A stretch of 64,000 nt of DNA, taken from Variovorax sp. Sphag1AA. Lineage in GTDB: Bacteria > Pseudomonadota > Gammaproteobacteria > Burkholderiales > Burkholderiaceae_C. The notes below the pieces were generated by a model. The model saw only the letters and a list, made by a program, of their open reading frames with translations. It had not been told where the DNA came from and searched no databases. The translations under genes and the position numbers were made by a program. The stretch spans positions 310,001 through 374,000 of the forward strand of contig NZ_JACHYC010000002.1 of assembly GCF_014192575.1 (NCBI RefSeq), given 5' to 3'. Below, in pieces: positions 56,354-64,000 of this stretch. Every line of letters begins with the position of its first letter. Within the stretch, counting starts at the first letter, position 1.

Positions 56354-57586
56354 CTACTTGACGAACTGGTTGAGCTGGATGATCGGCATCAGTACCGCGA
56401 GCACGATCAGCATGACCACGCCGCCCATCGCCACGATCAGGAGCGGTTCAAGGATCGTCGCGAGATGCATGGCGCGGCGTTGCACTTCGGCGCCGAGCTG
56501 ATTGGCCGCGCGCTGGAGCATCAACGGCAGCGTGCCGGTCTGTTCGCCGAGCCGCGCGAACATGGAGACGATGCCCGGGAAGCGCTTCTTCTGCGCGAGT
56601 GCCGAAGCGAGCGGTGCGCCTTCGCGCACCAGCACCAGCGCATCGAGCGCGTCGGCGCGCATCGCGCGGTTGCCCAGCGTTTCGGACGCCGCCTGCAGCG
56701 CACGAAGAATGGGCACCCCGGCAGTGGCAAGCATCGCGAGCGTGCTTGCGAAACGTGCTGCGTTGTAGCCGCGCGAGAGCTTGCCGACCAGCGGCAGGTT
56801 GAGCCAGGCCGCATCGAACCTCTCGCGAAATGCGGCACGCGACAGCGCAACCCGCGCGCCGAGGAACGCGAGCACGATCACGCCCAGCATCATCCAGCCG
56901 TAGTTGCGGACGAAGTCGCTGATCGCGAGCATGGCGACGGTGAGGATCGGCAGGGCGCGCTTGGTCCCCGCGAAGACATTGGCCACCTGCGGCACCACGT
57001 AGCTCACGAGGAAGACGACGATCACGATCGCGACCACGGTCACGATCGCCGGATACAGCGCGGCGCCGACCAGCTTCTGCTGCAGCGCCTGCCGCTGCTC
57101 CAGGTCGTCCGCGAGGCGTTCGAGCACCAGGCCGAGATTGCCGCTCTGCTCGCCCGCGCTGATCACGGCCGTGTAGATCGGGGAGAACTCTCGCGGATGC
57201 TGCGAGAGTGCACGGCCGAAGGGCGAGCCCGCGTTGACTTCAGCACGCAAAGAGGCGACGAGGTTGCGCTGCGGCTCGTTCTCTGCCTCGTCCGTGAGCG
57301 CTGTCAGTGCGCGCTCCAGTGGCAGTCCCGAGGACACCAGCCCGGCGAGCTGGCGCGTCCAGACGGCCAGCGTGGTCGAGTTGAAGATGCGGCCGCCGCC
57401 GATCACGCGCTTCCAGCCGCTGGCGGCCGGTGCGCCGCTCTCGGCGCTGCCGACGACCGTCACTTCCAGCGGAATCAGCGACTGGGCACGCAGCATCCCG
57501 CGCGCACTGCGAGCGGTGTCGGCTTCGAGAACGCCCTTGCGGGGCTGCCCCTGTTGGTCTATGGCTTCGAAGGAATAGGCAGGCAT
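56354..57586 (-). CDS. gspF: Type II secretion inner-membrane platform protein GspF
   Basis: 410 residues from ATG 57586. Begins MPAYSFEAIDQQGQPRKGVLEAD and has the duplicated GspF domains with three transmembrane segments (near 170-190, 220-240 and at the C-terminus). VYTAVISAGEQSGNL-like motif (here IYTAVISAGEQSGNLGLVLERLA) is diagnostic. Interacts with the GspE ATPase and GspL at the inner membrane. It is separated from gspE by an opposite-strand gene, unlike usual gsp operons. Confidence 0.93.
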   Translation of the reverse strand: MPAYSFEAIDQQGQPRKGVLEADTARSARGMLRAQSLIPLEVTVVGSAESGAPAASGWKRVIGGGRIFNSTTLAVWTRQLAGLVSSGLPLERALTALTDEAENEPQRNLVASLRAEVNAGSPFGRALSQHPREFSPIYTAVISAGEQSGNLGLVLERLADDLEQRQALQQKLVGAALYPAIVTVVAIVIVVFLVSYVVPQVANVFAGTKRALPILTVAMLAISDFVRNYGWMMLGVIVLAFLGARVALSRAAFRERFDAAWLNLPLVGKLSRGYNAARFASTLAMLATAGVPILRALQAASETLGNRAMRADALDALVLVREGAPLASALAQKKRFPGIVSMFARLGEQTGTLPLMLQRAANQLGAEVQRRAMHLATILEPLLIVAMGGVVMLIVLAVLMPIIQLNQFVK

Positions 57587-57651
57587 GGGGGACGGGTTGC
57601 AGAATGCGCGAGCCCGCATTGTCGGGGCAATAGCAATCAGAGGAGTTCATC

Positions 57652-58221
57652 ATGCCGGTTCGCCATTTCGCCGCCGTTGCAACTCTGCTCGGTGCGCTTG
57701 CCGTTCCCGCGTGGGCGCAGCCCACGTTCAGCGGTTACCTGTGCTGCAACCTGCGCACCGACGGCAGTTGGGCCAGCGACAGCAACTATGCCGAAAGTGG
57801 TAAGCGCATCATCCCGGTGGGCACGCCGGTTCGCGTGACGGGCTATGGCCGGTATCGCGTGCACGTCGAGATCAACGGCGGCAAGCAGGACATCGGCAAC
57901 GACTACAGCCGCGACATCGACCTCGGCGGGTTCGCCCAGCGCTGGGTGGTACAGGAAGACCCGGCCGCCAAGATCGCGACCTTCCCGCCGAAGATCCAGG
58001 CGGCCATCAAGGAAGCGCGGGTGACCAAGGGCATGACGCGCGAGCAGGTCGCGATGGCGGTCGGCTGGCCGATCAGCAGCGAGAACCCGAAGCTCGATGC
58101 CGAGATCTGGCGCATGTGGATCAGCAGCTTTGCCGAATACCAGGTCGTCTTCGACAAGGCCGGCAAGGTGCGCGAGATCGTGACCGATCCGCAGACCAAG
58201 AACCTCGTCGTGGCGGACTGA
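57652..58221 (+). CDS. Exported protein with BamE-like C-terminal domain, inserted between gspF and gspE
   Basis: 189 residues, GAGGAG upstream of the ATG. A signal peptide (FAAVATLLGALAVPAWAQ) is followed by CCNLRTDGSWASDSNYAESG. The C-terminal part (VTKGMTREQVAMAVGWPISSE, then MWISSFAEYQVVFDKAGKVREIV) has the K-G-M-T-x-x-x-V-x-x-x-h-G-x-P pattern of SmpA/BamE-like folds. It runs opposite to all surrounding gsp genes. Its TGA directly abuts the gspE stop with no gap. Whether it serves secretion is unknown. Confidence 0.7.
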   Translation: MPVRHFAAVATLLGALAVPAWAQPTFSGYLCCNLRTDGSWASDSNYAESGKRIIPVGTPVRVTGYGRYRVHVEINGGKQDIGNDYSRDIDLGGFAQRWVVQEDPAAKIATFPPKIQAAIKEARVTKGMTREQVAMAVGWPISSENPKLDAEIWRMWISSFAEYQVVFDKAGKVREIVTDPQTKNLVVAD

Positions 58222-59643
58222 CTATTCGCGTGTGACGCGGAGCAGCTCGGCGCGCGAGGTCACGCCGGCCTTGACCAGCCGCTCACCGTCCTCGCGCATC
58301 GAGCGCAAGCCACCGCGCTCGCCCGCCACGAAGATCTGGCTTTCTGGCGCACGGTTGTGGATCAGCGATTGCACCGCGTCGTCCGCCACCAGCAGCTCGA
58401 AGATGCCGGTGCGGCCCTGATAGCCGGTTTGGCCGCAGGCGTCGCATCCGACGGGCACCGCCTCGCCGCCGCCCGGGCCGGGCGCCGAGCACACGGGGCA
58501 CAGCTTGCGCACCAGCCGCTGCGCCAGCACACCGAGCAACGATGAACTGAGCAGGAAGGGCTCGACGCCCATGTCGGTCAGCCGGGTCACCGCGCTGACG
58601 GAATCGTTGGTGTGCAGCGTCGCGAAGACGAGGTGACCGGTCAGCGATGCCTGGATCGCGATCTGCGCGGTCTCGAAATCGCGGATCTCGCCGATCATGA
58701 TCACGTCCGGATCCTGTCGCAGGATCGCGCGCAGCGCCTTGGCGAAGGTCAGGTCGATCTTCGCGTTGACCTGCGTCTGGCCGACGCCGGGGAGCTCGTA
58801 CTCGATCGGGTCTTCGACCGTCATGATGTTGCTGCTGTTGGCATCGAGCTGGCCGAGCGCCGCGTAGAGCGTCGTCGTCTTGCCGGAGCCGGTCGGGCCG
58901 GTCACGAGCACGATGCCGTGCGGCTGTCCGATCAGATGCTCGAAGCGCGCGCGCGTGTCGCCCAGCATGCCCACTGATTCGAGCGTGAGCTTGCTCTCGG
59001 ATTTGTCGAGCAGACGTAGCACCGCGCGTTCGCCGTGCGCCGAAGGCAGCGTCGATACGCGCACATCCACCGCGCGCGTGCCGATCCGCAGGCTGATCCG
59101 GCCATCCTGCGGCAGGCGCTTCTCGGAGATGTCGAGGTCGGCCATGATCTTCAGGCGCGAGATCAGCGCCGCGTGCAAGGCGCGATTGGGCTGCACCACC
59201 TCGCGCAGCGTGCCGTCGATACGGAAGCGCACCGAGGAGGTCCGCTCGTAGGGCTCGATGTGGATGTCGCTCGCGCCGTCCCGCGCAGCTTGCGTGAGCA
59301 GCGCATTGAGCATGCGGATGATCGGCGCATCGCCGGCCGATTCCAGCAAGTCCTCGACCGCGGGTAGCTCCTGCATCATGCGCGACAGGTCGGCATCGCT
59401 CTGCACTTCACTGACCACTGCGGCGGCATTCGACTCGCCTTGCGCGTAGGCAGCGCTGATGCGCTTGGCGAGCTGGTCCGGCGCGAGCGGCTCGAAGGTC
59501 TTGACCTGGAACTTGCGCAGCACTTCGCCCAGCGCACTGCGCGGCGGCACCTTCGGCATCCAGAGCGTCAGGTTGCCGTCGTCCGTTTCTTCGAGCAGCA
59601 ACTGCTGGCTGCGTGCGAAAGCGTAGGGAAGTGGATAGCGCAT
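58222..59643 (-). CDS. gspE: Type II secretion ATPase GspE
   Basis: 473 residues from ATG 59643. The N1E domain is followed by the ATPase core with GPTGSGKTTT (249-258), Asp-box IMTVEDPIEY, Walker B-like VIMIGEIRDFETA and the His-box TGHLVFATLHTNDSVSA. A tetracysteine zinc site is present (KLCPVCSAPG, then GCDACGQTGYQGR). Powers pseudopilus assembly in the cytoplasm. It begins 16 bases after gspD. Confidence 0.95.
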   Translation of the reverse strand: MRYPLPYAFARSQQLLLEETDDGNLTLWMPKVPPRSALGEVLRKFQVKTFEPLAPDQLAKRISAAYAQGESNAAAVVSEVQSDADLSRMMQELPAVEDLLESAGDAPIIRMLNALLTQAARDGASDIHIEPYERTSSVRFRIDGTLREVVQPNRALHAALISRLKIMADLDISEKRLPQDGRISLRIGTRAVDVRVSTLPSAHGERAVLRLLDKSESKLTLESVGMLGDTRARFEHLIGQPHGIVLVTGPTGSGKTTTLYAALGQLDANSSNIMTVEDPIEYELPGVGQTQVNAKIDLTFAKALRAILRQDPDVIMIGEIRDFETAQIAIQASLTGHLVFATLHTNDSVSAVTRLTDMGVEPFLLSSSLLGVLAQRLVRKLCPVCSAPGPGGGEAVPVGCDACGQTGYQGRTGIFELLVADDAVQSLIHNRAPESQIFVAGERGGLRSMREDGERLVKAGVTSRAELLRVTRE

Positions 59644-59659
59644 GGGTGCCTTGCCGTTG

Positions 59660-61951
59660 TCAGGGCAGCTCTCTGGAACTCGCGGGGTCCGCTGTCGGCG
59701 GCAGGGCGCCCCTGAGCGGCGAAGGCGCGAGCCGCGTGGACGTCGGCGAGGGCGGCGGGATGAGCACCGTGCCCTCGATCGCGCCACTGTTGCTGCTGCC
59801 ACCACCACCGCTGCTGTTGCTCTGCGGTCGAACCGGAGGCGGCGGAAGCACGCCGGACTCGGGCACGTTGTTCAGCATGACGTTGCCACCTTCAGGCTGC
59901 CCTTGCATCTGGTCGGCTTGAATCATGTGGTAGCGATCGTAGGCCAGGCTTTCCGTCGTGAAGCCATCGCGCACCACCACCGGGCGCAGGAACATCATGA
60001 GGTTGACCTTCGCGCGCGAGCGGGTCTCGTTCTTGAACAGATTGCCCAACACCGGGATGTCGCCGGCGAGCGGGATCTTCTCCAGGCTGTTGCTGTAGTT
60101 GTCCGACAGGAGGCCGCCCAGCATCACGAGACCACCGTCTTCGACCAGCACGCTCGATTCGATCGAACGCTTATTGGTGGTCGGGCCGTTGAGCGCATTC
60201 TCGGTGCCGGGTTGCACGGTGGAAGTTTCCTGGAACACGGTCATCTTGATCGTGCCGTTCTCGTTGATCTGCGGGCGCACACGCAAGGTCAGGCCGACGT
60301 CCTTGCGTTCAATCGTCTGGAAAGGATTGACCGATCCGTTGGTCGCGCCGGTGTTGGTGAACTGGCCGGTGACGAAGGGCACGTTCTGGCCGACCACGAT
60401 CTTTGCTTCCTCGTTGTCGAGGGTCAGCAGGTTCGGCTTCGAGAGCAGATTGCCTTCCTGGTTCGAAGCGAGGAAGTTGGCGATCGCGTTGATCACGAAG
60501 CCGCCGGAGGTCTGGCGTCCGATGCCGATGTTCATGCCGGTGCCGAGGGTCGTCAGCGCCGACGTTGTGCCGCCTGCGAGCGCTGCGGTCAGCGCCAGGA
60601 TGTTCGCGCCGGTGAGGCTGGAGTTGGTGCCGATCACGCCTCGGGTGCCGACTGCCGTTTGCCACTGGACGCCGAACTCGGCGGCTCGCGTGGCGCTGAC
60701 CTCGATGATCAGCGCCTCGATCATGACCTGCGCGCGACGGCCGTCGAGCTTGTCGATGACGGCGCGCAACTGGCGGTACTGCGGCTCTGCGGCGGTGATG
60801 ATCAGCGAGTTCGTCGAGGGGTCGGCCTGGATCTGGCCGCCGGTCGACGGCTGGTTCGCGTTGTTGACTGGCGCGGTCGCCTGCATCGATGCCCCGGAGG
60901 TGCCTTGCGCCGCAGCGAGTTGCGCTGCAGGCTGGGTGTTCCCGGTGACCGGCGTCGCGCTGGCTCCCCCGGCGGTCCGATCGCCGCCCTGCGCAGCGAT
61001 GGCCGCGCGCAGCGTCGCAGCCAACCTGACGGCGTCGGCGTTCTTCAGATAGACCACGTACACATTGCCCGCAGCGCCGTTGCCGTTGTCGGCGGGCGGC
61101 CGGTCGAGCTTCTCGACCAGCGTGCGGACGAGTTGCGCACGCGCCGGGTTGGCGGCGCGCAGGATCAGCGAATTGCTGCGCGGCTCGGCCAGCAGCGTGG
61201 TCCGGAACGATGCGTCGGCAGTGCCCGGTGGAGCGCCCGGCACGCCAGCCGTGCCCGAGCCGCCTTCGATGAGCCGGGTCACGAGCGGCACAAGATCCGT
61301 CGCGACCGAATGCCTGAGCGGGATGACCTCGATGTCCGAGGCATTCGGCACGTCGAGCGACGCGATGATGCGGGCCAGCCGGCGCATGTTCTCCGCGTAG
61401 TCGGTGATGACCAGCGAGTTGTTGCCCGGGTTCACGTTGATCGTGTTGTTAGGCGCGATCAGCGGCCGCAGCACCGGCAGCAGGTTGTTGGCCGATTCGT
61501 AGTTGAGCTTGAAGATCTGCGTGACGATCTGGTTGCCGCTCAGGTTCGAGGTGGGCGTGGCCGTGGTCACGGAAGTGCTCTGCAGCTTGGCATCGGCCTC
61601 GGGCACGATCTTGTAGAGCCCATCGGCCTGCACGATCGCAAAGCCCTGCAGCCGCAGCGCTGCGGCGAACTGGTTGAATGCGGCTTCAGGCAGGATCGCG
61701 CGATCGGTCTGCAGCGTGACGGTGCCCTTCACGCGCGGGTCGACCACCACGTCCCGGCCGGTCACGACCGCCATGGTCCGGGCGACCGATTCGATTTCGG
61801 CGTTGGTGAAGTTCAGCGTGATGGGTTCGCCGCGGCGCGGTGCGTCCTGCGCAAAGGCCGACGGAATGCACGCGGCAATCAACATCTGTGCGGCGAGCGC
61901 GATGGTGCCGATGCGCGCACCGTACGAAGTCTTGGGCTTCTTCATGGTCAT
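59660..61951 (-). CDS. gspD: Type II secretion outer-membrane secretin GspD
   Basis: 763 residues from ATG 61951, which overlaps the gspN stop; ATG 61945 is two codons later. After a signal peptide come N0 (ITLNFTNAEIESVARTMA), N1-N3 ring domains (ADPRV-like VVVDPRVKGTVTL; NSLVITDYAENMRRL; NSLILRAANPARAQLV) and the secretin barrel (VGQNVPFVTGQF, then VPLAGDIPVLGNLF-like IPLAGDIPVLGNLFK). A Gly/Gln/Ala-rich linker lies before the last N domain. The tail is Pro/Ser/Gly-rich and may be an S-domain substitute. Confidence 0.95.
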   Translation of the reverse strand: MTMKKPKTSYGARIGTIALAAQMLIAACIPSAFAQDAPRRGEPITLNFTNAEIESVARTMAVVTGRDVVVDPRVKGTVTLQTDRAILPEAAFNQFAAALRLQGFAIVQADGLYKIVPEADAKLQSTSVTTATPTSNLSGNQIVTQIFKLNYESANNLLPVLRPLIAPNNTINVNPGNNSLVITDYAENMRRLARIIASLDVPNASDIEVIPLRHSVATDLVPLVTRLIEGGSGTAGVPGAPPGTADASFRTTLLAEPRSNSLILRAANPARAQLVRTLVEKLDRPPADNGNGAAGNVYVVYLKNADAVRLAATLRAAIAAQGGDRTAGGASATPVTGNTQPAAQLAAAQGTSGASMQATAPVNNANQPSTGGQIQADPSTNSLIITAAEPQYRQLRAVIDKLDGRRAQVMIEALIIEVSATRAAEFGVQWQTAVGTRGVIGTNSSLTGANILALTAALAGGTTSALTTLGTGMNIGIGRQTSGGFVINAIANFLASNQEGNLLSKPNLLTLDNEEAKIVVGQNVPFVTGQFTNTGATNGSVNPFQTIERKDVGLTLRVRPQINENGTIKMTVFQETSTVQPGTENALNGPTTNKRSIESSVLVEDGGLVMLGGLLSDNYSNSLEKIPLAGDIPVLGNLFKNETRSRAKVNLMMFLRPVVVRDGFTTESLAYDRYHMIQADQMQGQPEGGNVMLNNVPESGVLPPPPVRPQSNSSGGGGSSNSGAIEGTVLIPPPSPTSTRLAPSPLRGALPPTADPASSRELP

Positions 61952-62751
61952 CCCAGTGTGATTAGCGAGCGTGCGCCTTCGCGCCGTCCGATGATGTTCA
62001 ACAGATTCGAAAGCGCGTCCTCCCGTCCTGGCGCGGCGCTGGCCTCGCCATCGAAGTGCAGCGTGGAGCCGTTCCATCGACCGCTGCCGCTCAGTTGCAG
62101 GCCGCTGCCTTCGCGCGTGGTCAGGAGCAGACTCGGCGAAGGACCGCCTTCGAGCGCGACCCGATAGCTCCCCATGGGCTTCAGGGTCGAGAGACTGGAG
62201 GAAATGTCGGTCGCGTCGAGAACTGCGCGGCCTGCAAACGAGAGCTGGGGGCCGTTCCACTTCAAGGCGAAGGACTGCATCGAGACGTCCATGGTGCCGT
62301 CGAGCTTGAGCGTGTTCCAGGGCGCGCCGAAGCCAGTCAGCATTGCGGCGGGCCAGCGCGACTGGCCATCGCCCCATGCGAGTTCGAGGCCGTTGGGGCG
62401 CGGCCGCGCCCTGAGTTCCAAGGGTTTGGTGGCGCAGCAGGGAATGTCCAGCGCGGCGGCGACGCCGTCCCAGCGGGGGCGCAGCGTCCAGCCGAGGCTG
62501 CCCGGCAGCGAGACCGCTTCGGCACCACCCGCGCCGCTCGTAAACACCAGACCCGCCGTACCGGTCCAGACCGTCCCGCGTGCATTGACCAGCTTCAGGT
62601 GGCCGTTGCTCCACTGGGACAGTCCGGCCGCCAGCCAACGTGCCGGCGCGAAGAAGGAAAGCGCGATCGCGATGCCGACCAACCCGCCGAGCGCCGCCCA
62701 GCGCCAGCCGGAGGCGCCGTCGGAACTCAGGGCGGGACGTGGTGTTGCCAT
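61948..62751 (-). CDS. gspN: Type II secretion protein GspN
   Basis: 267 residues. A single N-terminal transmembrane helix (WAALGGLVGIAIALSFFAPARWLA) is followed by a beta-rich periplasmic region with the GspN-type GHLKLVNARGTVWTGTAGLVF start. GspN is an accessory component not present in all systems. It overlaps gspD by four bases and follows gspM by three. Confidence 0.88.
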   Translation of the reverse strand: MATPRPALSSDGASGWRWAALGGLVGIAIALSFFAPARWLAAGLSQWSNGHLKLVNARGTVWTGTAGLVFTSGAGGAEAVSLPGSLGWTLRPRWDGVAAALDIPCCATKPLELRARPRPNGLELAWGDGQSRWPAAMLTGFGAPWNTLKLDGTMDVSMQSFALKWNGPQLSFAGRAVLDATDISSSLSTLKPMGSYRVALEGGPSPSLLLTTREGSGLQLSGSGRWNGSTLHFDGEASAAPGREDALSNLLNIIGRREGARSLITLG

Positions 62752-62754
62752 GAT

Positions 62755-63327
62755 TCAGCGTGCCGGCAGGCTCATGACGAGAGTGCCGTCCCAGCGCGAG
62801 CCCGAAGGTTCGGTGCCGGAGGGACCAGCGGCGCCAGGCGCAGGCGACTTGCCGCCAGGTTGTGCGCTCTGTTGCGTGTTGCGCGTCAGGTGGACCTCGC
62901 GGGGCACCGCCCGGGCGTTGCTGCGGACCTGCGCGAACCACTGCGCCAGCGTTTCGGCGGATGCGCCGCGCACTGCGATGGTCGCGCCTTCGCCAACGCC
63001 TGCGGATTGCAACTGGCCCGCGCCGCGCAGGTCTTCACGCACGGAGGTTTCGAGGCTGCGCATGGCGTCGTCGCGACTCGCGCGCGGCTGCGATTGAAGT
63101 GCCTTGGCCTGCGCCTGCAGGTTCGTCATGTTCTGCAGTTGCGCGTCGAGCTGCGCGTGTTCGGCAGGGGCGGAAGACAGCGTGCGCAGGGCTGGTGCGA
63201 GGCCGATCCACCAGAAGAGAGCAACCACCACTAGCACGCCGGCGGCAATGACGAGGCGCTGCTCGCGCGCTTCGAGTTCGGGCCACCACGCTTGCCAGCG
63301 GGCTTCGACCGTTTCGGTCCACTTCAT
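62755..63327 (-). CDS. gspM: Type II secretion protein GspM
   Basis: 190 residues. Short cytoplasmic N-terminus (WQAWWPELEAREQRLVIAAG), one transmembrane helix (VLVVVALFWWIGLAPAL) and a periplasmic ferredoxin-like domain. GspM stabilises GspL at the inner membrane. It overlaps gspL by four bases. Confidence 0.9.
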   Translation of the reverse strand: MKWTETVEARWQAWWPELEAREQRLVIAAGVLVVVALFWWIGLAPALRTLSSAPAEHAQLDAQLQNMTNLQAQAKALQSQPRASRDDAMRSLETSVREDLRGAGQLQSAGVGEGATIAVRGASAETLAQWFAQVRSNARAVPREVHLTRNTQQSAQPGGKSPAPGAAGPSGTEPSGSRWDGTLVMSLPAR

Positions 63328-64000
63328 CGCATTGCCTCCGCCTGCACGAGGAGCAGGTCACCCTCGCTGCGCGCGCTGTAGCCGCGCGAAGAAAGCGCCG
63401 AGGTCACGTTGGTCAGTTCTGAAGGCTTCAGACCCAGCCCGCGAAGGCGAAGCTGACCGCCGCCGAAATCGATCGCCGTGGGCACGCGCCCGCGCGGGAG
63501 GCTCGCGGAGAGCGCACCCAGCATGGGTTCGAAATCGCTCGACGTGACGCCACCGGTGGCCTGCTGCAGCGCCGCGACCTCGCGCGACATCTGCACCGGC
63601 GCATCGACCACGAGCTGCACCGAGGGAAAGGTCTGCGTGAGCACGTTGCGCACCGCGCCGCGCTTGGCTTCGAGGGCGTTGCGCTCCTTCCATGCCCATG
63701 CATTGAGGCCGATGAGCTGTGCCAGCACCAGCACTAGCGCACCCCAGCGTGCCGCACGCCAACGGCGGCCGCGCCAGAGCTCGCGCGAGATCGCTGCGAG
63801 CTTCTTGGTCGCGCGGGCGCGTCCGGTGGAGGCGAGGTCGAACTGGGCGAGGTCCCAGGGCGATTCGCTGGCCTGGAGCCAGCGCTCGGCGGGCTTGATG
63901 ATCGGCACACGCTGGCCGAGGACGCTTTCGGCCAACTCGGAGACAGCGGGTTCAGCCATTGCGCTCGTGTTGGGCGGAAGCGTGCCCGCCAGTGCGAGGC
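63324..64000 (-). CDS. gspL: Type II secretion protein GspL, 5' part beyond window edge
   Basis: The C-terminal portion of GspL. The frame stays open through 64000 (reading LALAGTLPPNTSAMAEPAV across the ATG at 63959), so that ATG is internal and the cytoplasmic actin-like domain is mostly outside the window. Visible are the region before the membrane, one transmembrane helix (WGALVLVLAQLIGLNAWAW) and the periplasmic ferredoxin-like domain ending in LLVQAEAMR. Links the GspE ATPase to the membrane platform. Confidence 0.9.
   Translation of the reverse strand, partial: LALAGTLPPNTSAMAEPAVSELAESVLGQRVPIIKPAERWLQASESPWDLAQFDLASTGRARATKKLAAISRELWRGRRWRAARWGALVLVLAQLIGLNAWAWKERNALEAKRGAVRNVLTQTFPSVQLVVDAPVQMSREVAALQQATGGVTSSDFEPMLGALSASLPRGRVPTAIDFGGGQLRLRGLGLKPSELTNVTSALSSRGYSARSEGDLLLVQAEAMR

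Noticed and set aside
61952..62941. 1093-codon frame extending gspD upstream
   Set aside because: The extension overlaps gspN and gspM in another frame. The secretin signal peptide and the ATGA overlap place the start at 61951.

Overview
The window reads as a chromosomal segment of a high-GC betaproteobacterium, most likely a Comamonadaceae of the Variovorax type (inference). The signs are GC-rich wobble positions, paired cyanophycin synthetases with their companion ABC transporter and DUF1854 gene, a ChvE/GguAB sugar system beside a non-phosphorylative pentose pathway, and a Gsp-type type II secretion locus. No rRNA, tRNA, insertion sequence, phage or CRISPR array was seen, and no gene-free stretch exceeds about 180 bases.

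1-13.1 kb: the 3' part of arginine deiminase, then an apparent 11-gene transcription unit. A periplasmic adaptor lipoprotein and an RND pump come first, followed by a small unknown membrane protein, a split Mrp-type cation/proton antiporter (E-F-G-B-C-D-D) and a NodT-type outer-membrane lipoprotein. Nearly every junction is a 1-4 base overlap, so a complete tripartite efflux pump brackets an entire antiporter.

13.1-23 kb: a succinate-semialdehyde-type dehydrogenase and several small envelope or membrane proteins of unknown role. A minus-strand trio follows: an orphan FixJ-type response regulator, a formylglycine-generating-enzyme-like protein with both active-site cysteines, and an SphA-type outer-membrane protein.

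23-41.2 kb: a sugar-acid locus. It has an SMP-30 lactonase, a LysR regulator divergent from alpha-ketoglutaric semialdehyde dehydrogenase, two interleaved sugar ABC transporters (YtfQ, ChvE-GguA-GguB, then YtfR-YtfT-YjfF), an L-arabonate-type dehydratase and a DHDPS-family dehydratase. Together these take an imported sugar, via its lactone, to alpha-ketoglutarate; the initial aldose dehydrogenase is not in the window. A T6SS-like lipase effector module (two duplicated lipoprotein immunity candidates, a GxSxG lipase, a membrane partner and a 23-codon PAAR-like fragment) sits between the lactonase and the regulator. A roughly 95-base hairpin-rich repeat occurs three times inside the transporter operon, once as coding sequence.

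41.2-56.4 kb: a CYTH-CHAD protein, two small proteins, the cphA'-cphA pair, the divergent cyanophycin-associated ABC transporter and DUF1854 gene, queC, a YddA/SbmA-like ABC transporter, an 8-oxoguanine deaminase-like amidohydrolase and a 5'-nucleotidase.

56.4-64 kb: type II secretion genes gspF, E, D, N, M and L (L truncated by the window edge) on the minus strand, interrupted by one opposite-strand secreted protein between gspE and gspF.
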